A DNA stretch of 6,184 bases. Source: an uncultured Mycoplasmatota bacterium (GTDB lineage Bacteria; Bacillota_I; Bacilli_A; RF39; UBA660). Under the pieces are notes generated by a model, which worked only from the letters and a program-made list of their open reading frames with translations, did not search any database and was not told where the DNA came from. The stretch spans positions 1 through 6,184 of the forward strand of contig CANRVM010000064.1 of assembly GCA_947643295.1 (NCBI GenBank), written 5' to 3'. The translations under genes were made by a program, and so were the position numbers. Shown here one piece after another: positions 1-5,760 of this stretch (positions within the stretch are counted from its first letter, which is position 1; every line of letters begins with the position of its first letter).

Positions 1-126
1 AACTTTAGTTTTTTTGTTATATCTTAATTGAATTGGATTATATTTTGATAAGTATTTACTAAGATCAGATGTTCTAACACCAAGCTTTCTCTGAAGGTAA
101 AATTTTACTTCTGTATATATTTGAAT
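1..126 (-). pseudogene. Unrecognised open frame running off the left edge, possible gene relic
   Basis: On the minus strand a frame opens just after a TAG at 127-129 and stays open for 42 codons to the window edge. It lies in a different frame from the XRE/ParB relic that overlaps its first part. The second half reads like protein, with segments such as RKLGVRTSDLSKYLSKYNP and QLRYNKKTKV, rich in Lys, Leu, Ser and Tyr. It has no ATG, GTG or TTG start and no ribosome binding site, so it is either the body of a broken gene or chance. I do not recognise the family. The overlapping part (74-126) is probably only a shadow of the ParB fragment, so the meaningful piece is roughly 1-90. Confidence 0.3.
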
Positions 127-313
127 CTACCATATAAATAACTGCTTCATCATCATCTAAATCTTTTATAAAACAACCTGCTTCTTCAACTCCATTTAAA
201 TTTAATTTATCTGCAAGTTCATCTTGAGTTATTTGTCTAAATTGTCTTACAAAAACAATTCTAGATCTTTGTGATAAATCTTTTAATCTTGGCTTTAAAT
301 ACATTAATCGCAT
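74..313 (-). pseudogene. Chimeric relic: XRE-type HTH N-terminus joined to a ParB-like fragment
   Basis: The frame encodes 79 residues from the ATG at 313. That start is chosen because AGGAGG (321-326) sits 7 bases upstream; an ATG further up at 340 has no such site. Residues about 18-40 (RIVFVRQFRQITQDELADKL) look like helices 1-2 of an XRE/Cro-type DNA-binding domain, but the recognition helix that should follow is missing. From about residue 42 the text changes to a ParB-like stretch: CFIKDLDDDEAVIYMVDSN followed by ILPSEKAW. This resembles the ParB/Spo0J-like proteins of plasmids and conjugative elements, where a DLDD-EA-I--VDSN-----ILPSEKA pattern is familiar. The frame stops right after SEKAWC, where a full ParB would run on for well over 100 residues. 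Neither domain is complete, so a working product is unlikely. I infer deletion debris from an integrated element. Family assignments rest on motif memory, not a search. Confidence 0.6.
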
Positions 314-320
314 TTTTTCA

Positions 321-326
321 CCTCCT
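321..326 (-). promoter_or_regulatory. Ribosome binding site of the XRE/ParB relic
   Basis: AGGAGG on the minus strand lies 7 bases before the ATG at 313. It sets the start of the relic at 313 instead of the upstream in-frame ATG at 340, and suggests that the 5' end of an originally functional regulator gene is preserved. Confidence 0.75.
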
Positions 327-357
327 TTTTCTTGTCGCATATAATTAATTTCTCACA

Positions 358-399
358 CAAAAAAGACTAAGATATACGACATATTAGTCATCTTAGTCT
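358..399 (-). terminator. Rho-independent terminator downstream of ppdK
   Basis: On the minus strand a perfect 10-bp stem (AGACTAAGAT pairing with ATCTTAGTCT, at 390-399 and 364-373) encloses a 16-base loop and is followed by a T run (TTTTTT, counting the last stem base). It is the first strong terminator after the ppdK stop at 534, about 135 bases downstream, and separates ppdK from the relics on its left. A second copy of GACTAA inside the loop (384-389) can pair with the same 3' arm as an alternative, shorter-loop stem. No T run follows the hairpin on the plus strand, so it acts in one direction only. Confidence 0.85.
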
Positions 400-533
400 A
401 ATTTAAATATAAATATCAACTATAATTGGTTCTTTTAACTTTACATTAATACATTCTAGTATTTTATCTGAATATCTCAAAATGTCGTCTTTTGTAATAA
501 TTATACGGGTTAAGAACAAATCATAATCGTGTT

Positions 534-3113
534 TTATTTTGATGGGTTCGCCTTTATGGACGCTTGTGCAGCGGCAAGTCTTGCTACTGGAATACGATAT
601 GGACTGCAAGATACATAACTAAGACCTATTTCATGACAAAAGGCAATTGTTTTTTTGTCTCCTCCATGTTCTCCACAAATTCCTAAACTAATATCTTTTC
701 TTGTCTTTTTTCCAAGATGAACTCCTAGTTTTACTAATTGACCCACTCCTTCTGTATCTAGAGAAGTAAACGGTGAATTTGCAAGTATTCCTTTATTGTA
801 ATATTCTTCTAAGAACTTTTCAGAATCATCTCTTGAGAAACCATAAGTAAGCTGAGTCAAATCATTTGTACCAAAACTAAAGAATTCGGCATCCATTGCC
901 AATTTATCAGCGATTAAACAAGCACGTGGCAGTTCAATCATAGTACCAATCTTATATTTCACTTTCGATGCATTATTTTTAATAATCTCTTCTGCTTCTT
1001 CTACAATAATACTTTTTACATATTTTAGTTCATTTACATCCCCTATTAATGGAATCATAATTTCAGGACTTACTTTTATTTTCTCATTTTCTAATAAAAT
1101 AGCAGCTTCTATAATGGCTCTTGTCTGCATCTTCGCAATTTCTGGATAGGTTACATCTAACCTGCATCCACGATGGCCCATCATTGGATTAAACTCTTTT
1201 AATGACTCTATTCTTTCTTTTAATTCTTTAAAAGAAATTTTTAGAGAGTTAGCCAATTTATTTACCTCATCATGTGTTTTTGGTAAAAATTCATGTAAAG
1301 GAGGATCAAGTAAACGAATTGTGGTGCTATTCTTTCCCATTACTTTAAATAAGTGATAGAAATCATCTCTTTGATAAGGAATCATCTGTCGGAAATGAAA
1401 AATACGTTTACTTTCAAAAAACATATGCTCAGTACGACATAATCCAATTCCTTCGGCACCAAACTTTTTGGCAATCATGGCATCTTTTTCGGTATCCGCA
1501 TTCACTCTTACTCCTAATGTACGAACTTCATCTGCCCATCTCATAAAGGTAGCAAAGTCGCCCGTTACTTTAGCCTCTTCTAGAGGAATGGCACCTTGAT
1601 AAACATTTCCAGTTCCTCCATCAAGACTCAAATATTCTCCTTCTTTTAGGATGGTACCATCTGAGAGTTTTATTTTCTTGTTTTTCTCATCAATAACGAT
1701 TTCACTACAACCTGCTACACAACATTTTCCCATGCCACGAGCAACCACTGCTGCATGAGAAGTCATTCCTCCTCTTCCTGTTAAAATCCCATTCGCAATA
1801 TTCATTCCTTCAATATCTTCTGGAGAAGTTTCACTTCGAACTAGAATCATATCTACTTCTCCTTCTTTTTTTTCTTTCTTTAAATCTTCTGCATAAAAAT
1901 AAATTTTTCCGACGGCTGCTCCAGGGGAAGCTGCTAAACCATGAGCAATGGCTACCCTTTTTTCTAACTCTTTGGAAATAAAGGTAGGATGAAGAAGTTG
2001 TTCTAAACTAGAGGCATCTACTTTAAGTAGTGCTTCTTCTTTCGTTAACAAACCTTCTTTTACTAAATCGACAGCAATTTTAATCGCTGCTTTTGCGGTT
2101 CTTTTCCCATTTCTTGTTTGGAGCATATAAAGTTTTTTATTCTCAATAGTAAATTCCATATCTTGCATATCATGATAGTGATTTTCTAAAATACTACAGA
2201 TTCTTTCGAATTCTTGAAAACATTCTGGCATTTTTTTCTTTAAAGTAGAAATATCCTCTGGGGTCCTAATACCTGCTACTACATCCTCTCCTTGGGCATT
2301 GATTAAATATTCACCAAATAACTTCTTTTCTCCTGTTGCTGGGTTTCTTGTAAAAGCAACTCCTGTTCCAGAGGTTTTCCCTCTATTTCCATATACCATT
2401 TCCTGAACATTAACGGCAGTTCCCCAACTATCGGGGATATTATTTAGTTTTCGATAGGTTCTTGCTCTACTATTATTCCAACTTCTAAAAACAGCTTTTA
2501 CTGCTTCTATTAATTGTTCTCTCGCATCACTTGGAAATTCTCTTTTCGCATGTTTTTTGTATTGTCTTTTATAAATTTGTACGATTTCTTTTAAATCATC
2601 ACCCGTTAATTCGGTATCTAATTCTACTTTTTTGACTTTTTTTATCTCATCAAATAAGTCTAGGAAATCTTCTTTTGGAAAGTTCATGACAACATCTGCA
2701 TACATACTAATAAATCTTCTGTAGGAATCATAAACAAAGCGTTCATCACCAATTTGTTTTGCAAATTCTTCACATACTTCGTCATTCATCCCTAAATTTA
2801 GAATGGTATCTAGCATTCCAGGCATCGAGTCTCTCGCACCACTTCTTACGGATACTAATAATGGATTTTTACCATCTCCAAACTTTTTACCTGTTATTTT
2901 TTCTAATTCTTCTATTTTATCGAGAATTTCTTTTTCTATTTTTGAACCTAAATCATCCTCTTCCATGTATTTGCAACAAGCTTCTGTTGTTACCGTAAAC
3001 CCTTGTGGTACTGGAAGTCCAATACTAGTCATCTCTGCAAGATTGGCTCCCTTTCCACCTAAAAGGTTTCTCATATCTTTATTTCCTTCTTTAAATAAAT
3101 AAACGTATTTCAT
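534..3113 (-). CDS. ppdK: Pyruvate, phosphate dikinase
   Basis: This cytoplasmic enzyme of 859 residues interconverts pyruvate + ATP + phosphate with PEP + AMP + diphosphate. In anaerobic Firmicutes it works at the glycolysis/gluconeogenesis branch point. The length is close to the 874 residues of the Clostridium symbiosum enzyme. The N-terminal ATP-grasp nucleotide domain opens with GGKGANLAEM (19-28) and ends near LQTRNGKRTAKAA (331-343). The central swivelling domain carries GRGGMTSHAAVVARG (446-460) with phosphohistidine His453; Thr451 matches the position modified by the PPDK regulatory protein in other species. The C-terminal PEP/pyruvate barrel has GLCRTEHMF (557-565), Arg600 before LDPPLHEF, MIELPRA (725-731), FGTNDLTQLTYGFSRDD (747-763) and GICGEHGGD with catalytic Cys813. 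All key residues are present and the frame is unbroken. The ATG at 3113 follows a purine-rich GGAAGGAAG site. The gene has its own promoter and no partner gene is adjacent; no regulatory-protein gene is in the window. Confidence 0.97.
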   Translation of the reverse strand: MKYVYLFKEGNKDMRNLLGGKGANLAEMTSIGLPVPQGFTVTTEACCKYMEEDDLGSKIEKEILDKIEELEKITGKKFGDGKNPLLVSVRSGARDSMPGMLDTILNLGMNDEVCEEFAKQIGDERFVYDSYRRFISMYADVVMNFPKEDFLDLFDEIKKVKKVELDTELTGDDLKEIVQIYKRQYKKHAKREFPSDAREQLIEAVKAVFRSWNNSRARTYRKLNNIPDSWGTAVNVQEMVYGNRGKTSGTGVAFTRNPATGEKKLFGEYLINAQGEDVVAGIRTPEDISTLKKKMPECFQEFERICSILENHYHDMQDMEFTIENKKLYMLQTRNGKRTAKAAIKIAVDLVKEGLLTKEEALLKVDASSLEQLLHPTFISKELEKRVAIAHGLAASPGAAVGKIYFYAEDLKKEKKEGEVDMILVRSETSPEDIEGMNIANGILTGRGGMTSHAAVVARGMGKCCVAGCSEIVIDEKNKKIKLSDGTILKEGEYLSLDGGTGNVYQGAIPLEEAKVTGDFATFMRWADEVRTLGVRVNADTEKDAMIAKKFGAEGIGLCRTEHMFFESKRIFHFRQMIPYQRDDFYHLFKVMGKNSTTIRLLDPPLHEFLPKTHDEVNKLANSLKISFKELKERIESLKEFNPMMGHRGCRLDVTYPEIAKMQTRAIIEAAILLENEKIKVSPEIMIPLIGDVNELKYVKSIIVEEAEEIIKNNASKVKYKIGTMIELPRACLIADKLAMDAEFFSFGTNDLTQLTYGFSRDDSEKFLEEYYNKGILANSPFTSLDTEGVGQLVKLGVHLGKKTRKDISLGICGEHGGDKKTIAFCHEIGLSYVSCSPYRIPVARLAAAQASIKANPSK

Positions 3114-3140
3114 CTACTTCCTTCCTTTCTATTCTCATTC

Positions 3141-3149
3141 ATTATATCA
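3141..3149 (-). promoter_or_regulatory. Probable ppdK promoter (extended -10)
   Basis: The minus strand reads TGATATAAT here, an extended -10 element (TGnTATAAT) 27 bases before the ppdK start codon. No good TTGACA lies 16-18 bases upstream; this is compatible with an extended -10 promoter but makes the call less certain. The implied leader is only about 20 bases and carries just the ribosome binding site. I see no clear cre (CcpA) box beside it. Confidence 0.6.
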
Positions 3150-3198
3150 TGTAGAAGAAATTCATGCACTTATTTTTAAGATTTCGTGTTAATTTAGT

Positions 3199-3240
3199 CA
3201 AAAAAATACGACAACCTTATCAAAGTATTGCCGTATTTTA
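3199..3240 (-). terminator. Rho-independent terminator of the fic gene
   Basis: Just after the fic stop (3248) the minus strand forms a stem of about 12 pairs: AAAATACGGCAA (3228-3239) with TTGTCGTATTTT (3203-3214), including one G-U pair, around a 13-base loop. The 3' arm runs straight into a T run (seven Ts in total). It sits between fic and the ppdK promoter, so the two genes are probably separate transcription units. Confidence 0.85.
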
Positions 3241-3247
3241 CCTTATA

Positions 3248-4144
3248 TTATCTCTTTACTTTTTCCTTCATTTTTTGTCTTCGTTCTTCTCTACTTTCTT
3301 TTCTTAAACGATCATTAATGTCTAACTCCACAATGGAATCACAGATTTTATATCGATAAAAATTTTTAATTTCCGTATCATTTCCTTCGTTGTTTGCTAG
3401 ATTCATCGCTCTATGATATTCGGTTCGTTCTCTTGTTTTAATGTAGATAGGTGGTAATCCAGCATCTTCTAGTAATTTATTAATGAATCCTCGAATCGTT
3501 CTACCATTTCCATCACTAAAAGGATGAATCTTAATCAAATCACATTTTAATTCCACACACTCATCTAAGTAAACTAATAAATCATCTACATTATCTCCAT
3601 TTTTTAATTCTTTCGCTAGAGAATATAAATATCCTACTTTGTCATCTAATTCTCTTAATCTTGGATAAATCATAGACCATTCTACTAATTCAGTTCCCGT
3701 TCCTGGTAAATAAACATCAAAGTTCCTAAAATTACCTGCACATTCTGGATAGTTAGCACAAGAAAATAATATCTTATGTAAATCTTTTAGAGTAAACACA
3801 TTGAACATATCATCAATTTCATCAGAGTGAATATACTCGTACATTTTCTTAAAGCCTTGAATTTCTTCTATGCCATGAATATCTTGATCATTGACACCTT
3901 CTAGCTTACTTTCATTTAATACATAATGCGAAACGAATTCCTTTTTCATTTTATCAAATACAATGTCATCATCTGAAAATTCATAATACATTTTGATTAG
4001 TGTTGTTGGTATCATATTATCTGAAATTCTTAATTTTTTATTCGTTGTTCTATATTTATATCCTAAAAATGATTCTTGTATTAGAAAGGGAATATCAATT
4101 CCCATATCAAAAATCACCTCTCTTAGTTCTAGACTTTTGTTCAT
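3248..4144 (-). CDS. Fic domain protein, probable protein AMPylase (adenylyltransferase)
   Basis: Fic enzymes usually move AMP from ATP onto a hydroxyl side chain of a target protein; the target here is unknown. The 298-residue product has the full signature HPFSDGNGR (207-215), with catalytic His207, the phosphate-binding GNG and Arg215. Earlier come the AGNFR segment (136-140) and a VYLPGTG flap (144-150), where the substrate is normally held. After the core are LPPIYIK and a Y-RAMNLAN helix typical of Fic domains, then a highly charged Lys/Arg/Glu tail (about 278-298). An N-terminal element ESKLEG (78-83) matches the Fic inhibitory helix, with Glu82 as the likely inhibitory residue, which suggests an intrinsically autoinhibited (class II type) enzyme. 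The usual Ser/Thr four residues before that Glu is Glu78, a small departure. The ATG at 4144 has AAAGGGGA six bases upstream. No antitoxin gene is adjacent, so this is not a visible fic-antitoxin pair. Confidence 0.93.
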   Translation of the reverse strand: MNKSLELREVIFDMGIDIPFLIQESFLGYKYRTTNKKLRISDNMIPTTLIKMYYEFSDDDIVFDKMKKEFVSHYVLNESKLEGVNDQDIHGIEEIQGFKKMYEYIHSDEIDDMFNVFTLKDLHKILFSCANYPECAGNFRNFDVYLPGTGTELVEWSMIYPRLRELDDKVGYLYSLAKELKNGDNVDDLLVYLDECVELKCDLIKIHPFSDGNGRTIRGFINKLLEDAGLPPIYIKTRERTEYHRAMNLANNEGNDTEIKNFYRYKICDSIVELDINDRLRKESREERRQKMKEKVKR

Positions 4145-4181
4145 TTTCTTTCCCCTTTCTTACGGATAGTTGTTGATTGAG

Positions 4182-4202
4182 CCTAATTATAATGCCATTA
4201 GG
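4182..4202. promoter_or_regulatory. Palindrome overlapping the fic -10 box, possible operator
   Basis: CCTAAT (4182-4187) and ATTAGG (4197-4202) form a perfect 6-bp inverted repeat with a 9-base spacer. The left arm overlaps the -10 hexamer and the rest falls in the spacer of the promoter. A direct repeat GTTGATT (4172-4178 and 4202-4208) flanks it 30 bases apart. The placement suits a repressor site, but no regulator is identified and short palindromes are common in AT-rich DNA. Confidence 0.35.
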
Positions 4203-4214
4203 TTGATTTGTCAA
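4186..4214 (-). promoter_or_regulatory. Consensus sigma-A promoter of fic
   Basis: On the minus strand TTGACA (4209-4214) and TATAAT (4186-4191) are both perfect and are spaced by the ideal 17 bases. Transcription would start near 4179, leaving a leader of about 35 bases with the ribosome binding site at about 4151-4158. A perfect housekeeping promoter implies strong expression during growth unless repressed. Confidence 0.9.
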
Positions 4215-4219
4215 GAAAT

Positions 4220-4253
4220 AACAAATAGAGTAACTCGAGCATTTCTATCTGTT
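4220..4253 (-). terminator. Weak candidate terminator after the unknown gene
   Basis: AACAGATAGA (4244-4253) pairs with TCTATTTGTT (4220-4229) on the minus strand, ten pairs with one G-U, around a 14-base loop containing CTCGAG. The following ATTTCTTG is a poor U tract. It sits where a terminator is expected, between the unknown gene and the fic promoter, whose -35 starts five bases further on. The rest of the gene-free stretch 4145-4381 holds the fic promoter and a possible C-terminal extension of the unknown gene. Confidence 0.5.
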
Positions 4254-4293
4254 TCTTTATTATTTTAGTAAGCCTAAACAAACTCTCTATAAT

Positions 4294-4401
4294 TTATACC
4301 AGTACGTTTATGGATAAACTCATCTTTGCAATTTCATCTAATTTCTTTATGTTACTTATTGATTTTACTTTTCTTTCTATTTTATCCTTTTCTCCTAGTA
4401 T
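4294..4401 (-). other. Possible out-of-frame C-terminal extension of the unknown gene
   Basis: In a third frame, open from about 4401 to a TAA at 4294-4296, the minus strand reads GEKDKIERKVKSISNIKKLD and then EIAKMSLSINVLV. It has no credible start codon. It lies directly after the residues LLKIDT of the upstream unknown protein, and dropping one base near ACTAGG (4394-4399) would join the two smoothly. It may be the original C-terminus, cut off by a second frameshift. It is short, so chance cannot be excluded. Confidence 0.3.
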
Positions 4402-5634
4402 CTATTTTTAGCAACTTTTTCTTATTGAATTCTTCTGTACTTTTTTTAAATTCTGGATATGACAAATCTTCTAATACTTTCAACAACGTCATCTTATGAT
4501 GTCTTCTAAGTGAATCAAAAGAAGGTCTAAATAATGGACTCTGTTCTTTTATAGAATGAATTACTTTCTTTGTTGTTAGACTATCTACAGTAGAGCTTTT
4601 ATTAAATAGATAAGATAAATAATCTTCGTAGGTAGCTATGTTTTCTTGAAAAAGTCTCTTTTGTTCATCTTCAAAGTATGCTGTTTCTATATGCAAAACG
4701 CCTGGAAGTCCTATCAAACTTCTACGCCTCATCACTCTTCTTATATTGATCCTATTTGGTACATTAATATAAGTAGTGTTAAGATATTTTTGGTTCAACT
4801 TCTCTATAAATTCTTTCCATTGATTCAAATAGTTTTCATCACTAATCGTTCTTCCTTGGTAATCACAGTATTCAATATCTAATAAACATTGTTGTTTTGA
4901 ATGCTGTGGTACATAACCATGATACATTAGAACAAAATCAACTGCTAAGGAGGGATTATCTTGATATAAATAAATCCTATGTGTTTTTAACTTTTCTTTT
5001 AATTCCTTCTTATTAAAAAAATCCTTTATTTGACTCTCTTGTATCAAGATAATAGCATTTTCATCTATCTTCATCGAACTATTTTCTAAATCAAAAAAGG
5101 TATCTACAGGATTTAAGTTTACTAATCTAGAATCCTCTATTTTACCTTTTAAGGATTCTATAATAATTGCTATACCATTGTCAAATCTTAGTTGATGCAA
5201 AAAAGGACCATAAATATTGCTCGCTAATCCGTTGATAGAAAAGTGTTTCGTATTGCGGTATCCATAGGCAACTAATTCATTTTCACGAATATTTAGTTTA
5301 CTTTTATTATATCCTATCGTAATATCTGCATATACATCTTTTTCTTGTTTTAACTCTAGTAAAAGAAATTTAAATGGATTATCAATATAACGATAACAAT
5401 TCCTTTCATCTAATGGATAATATTCTAAATTAATAGGGAAATTTCTTGACCAACCGTTCTTACTAAGACCAAATCTTCTTCTTTAAAACTTAAAGTAGTA
5501 AGTGCACTCTTATATTTTTCTGTAATTATTTTTTCTAGTATTTGTTCTTTATCTTTTTCATAATGACTTAATAAGTAAAGGTTTTTATTCATATGCTCAA
5601 TATACTTACTAGAAAATCTTTGTAGTTCTTTCAT
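4382..5634 (-). pseudogene. Unknown-function gene split by a single-base frameshift
   Basis: The gene starts at the ATG at 5634, 9 bases after AGGAGG, and reads for 69 codons to a TAG at 5425-5427. The frame one base back is closed by TAA at 5483-5485 but open from 5482 to the stop at 4382, with protein-like text throughout (NGWSRNFPINLEYYPLDERN, then KQEKDVYADITIGYNKS). Restoring one base, for example an extra A in AGAACGG at 5454-5460, gives a single protein of about 417 residues reading VRNGWSRNF across the join. The TTG at 5200 is only an internal codon, not a convincing start. The product looks soluble: no signal peptide or membrane segment, a charged N-terminal helical region (1-50), a mixed middle, a basic RRVMRRRS patch and a Lys-rich end. 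I recognise no family or active-site motif. The long intact downstream frame means a recent mutation, a sequence error or, less likely, programmed frameshifting; no canonical slippery heptamer is present. Confidence 0.75.
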
Positions 5635-5643
5635 TCATTAGCT

Positions 5644-5649
5644 CCTCCT
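5644..5649 (-). promoter_or_regulatory. Ribosome binding site of the unknown gene
   Basis: AGGAGG (within AAGGAGGAG) lies 9 bases before the ATG at 5634. A second ATG at 5638 is closer and is in the frame of the downstream part, but it meets TAG after nine codons, so it cannot bypass the frameshift. The strength of the site argues that this was an actively translated gene. Confidence 0.8.
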
Positions 5650-5659
5650 TTTTTAAAGT

Positions 5660-5687
5660 ATTATAAGCAAAATTTCTTCTTTGTCAA
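5660..5687 (-). promoter_or_regulatory. Consensus sigma-A promoter of the unknown gene
   Basis: The minus strand carries TTGACA (5682-5687) and TATAAT (5660-5665), both perfect, separated by 16 bases. It lies between the sigE terminator and the ribosome binding site, giving a leader of about 20 bases. The unknown gene is therefore transcribed independently of sigE and looks vegetative, not sporulation-specific. Confidence 0.88.
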
Positions 5688-5724
5688 ACAAATTCTATTA
5701 GTTAATGTTTTTTGTTTTATTATT

Positions 5725-5760
5725 TATAAAAAAGACTAGGTATAATTTACCAAAGTCTTT
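5725..5760 (-). terminator. Rho-independent terminator overlapping the end of sigE
   Basis: AAAGACT (5754-5760) pairs with AGTCTTT (5731-5737), and inside them TACC (5739-5742 complement) with GGTA (5748-5751 complement) closes a 5-base loop, leaving a small bulge. The 3' arm continues into further Ts at 5727-5730. The sigE stop codon at 5736-5738 lies inside the hairpin, so the terminator is built from the last codons of the gene. Confidence 0.8.

Noticed and set aside
74..126. A +1 frameshift joining the relic's first part to the left-edge frame near codon 65
   Set aside because: The original frame continues with ILPSEKAW, which fits ParB, so the relic frame is native there and the switch must lie further left, if there is one.
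2759..3102. Two plus-strand open frames of 79 and 99 codons
   Set aside because: Both lie wholly antisense to the conserved N-terminal ATP-grasp region of ppdK, have no ribosome binding site and give low-complexity translations.
4307..4320. Short inverted repeat GTTTATGGATAAAC
   Set aside because: The arms leave almost no loop and no T run follows. It is too small to support a terminator or operator in AT-rich DNA.
4646..4882. Plus-strand open frame of 78 codons
   Set aside because: It is antisense to the long open frame of the unknown gene, and nothing about its start or translation suggests a real gene.
4382..5200. Independent 272-residue gene starting with TTG at 5200
   Set aside because: The frame is open well upstream with protein-like sequence, and no ribosome binding site precedes the TTG. 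It is better read as the 3' part of a frameshifted gene.
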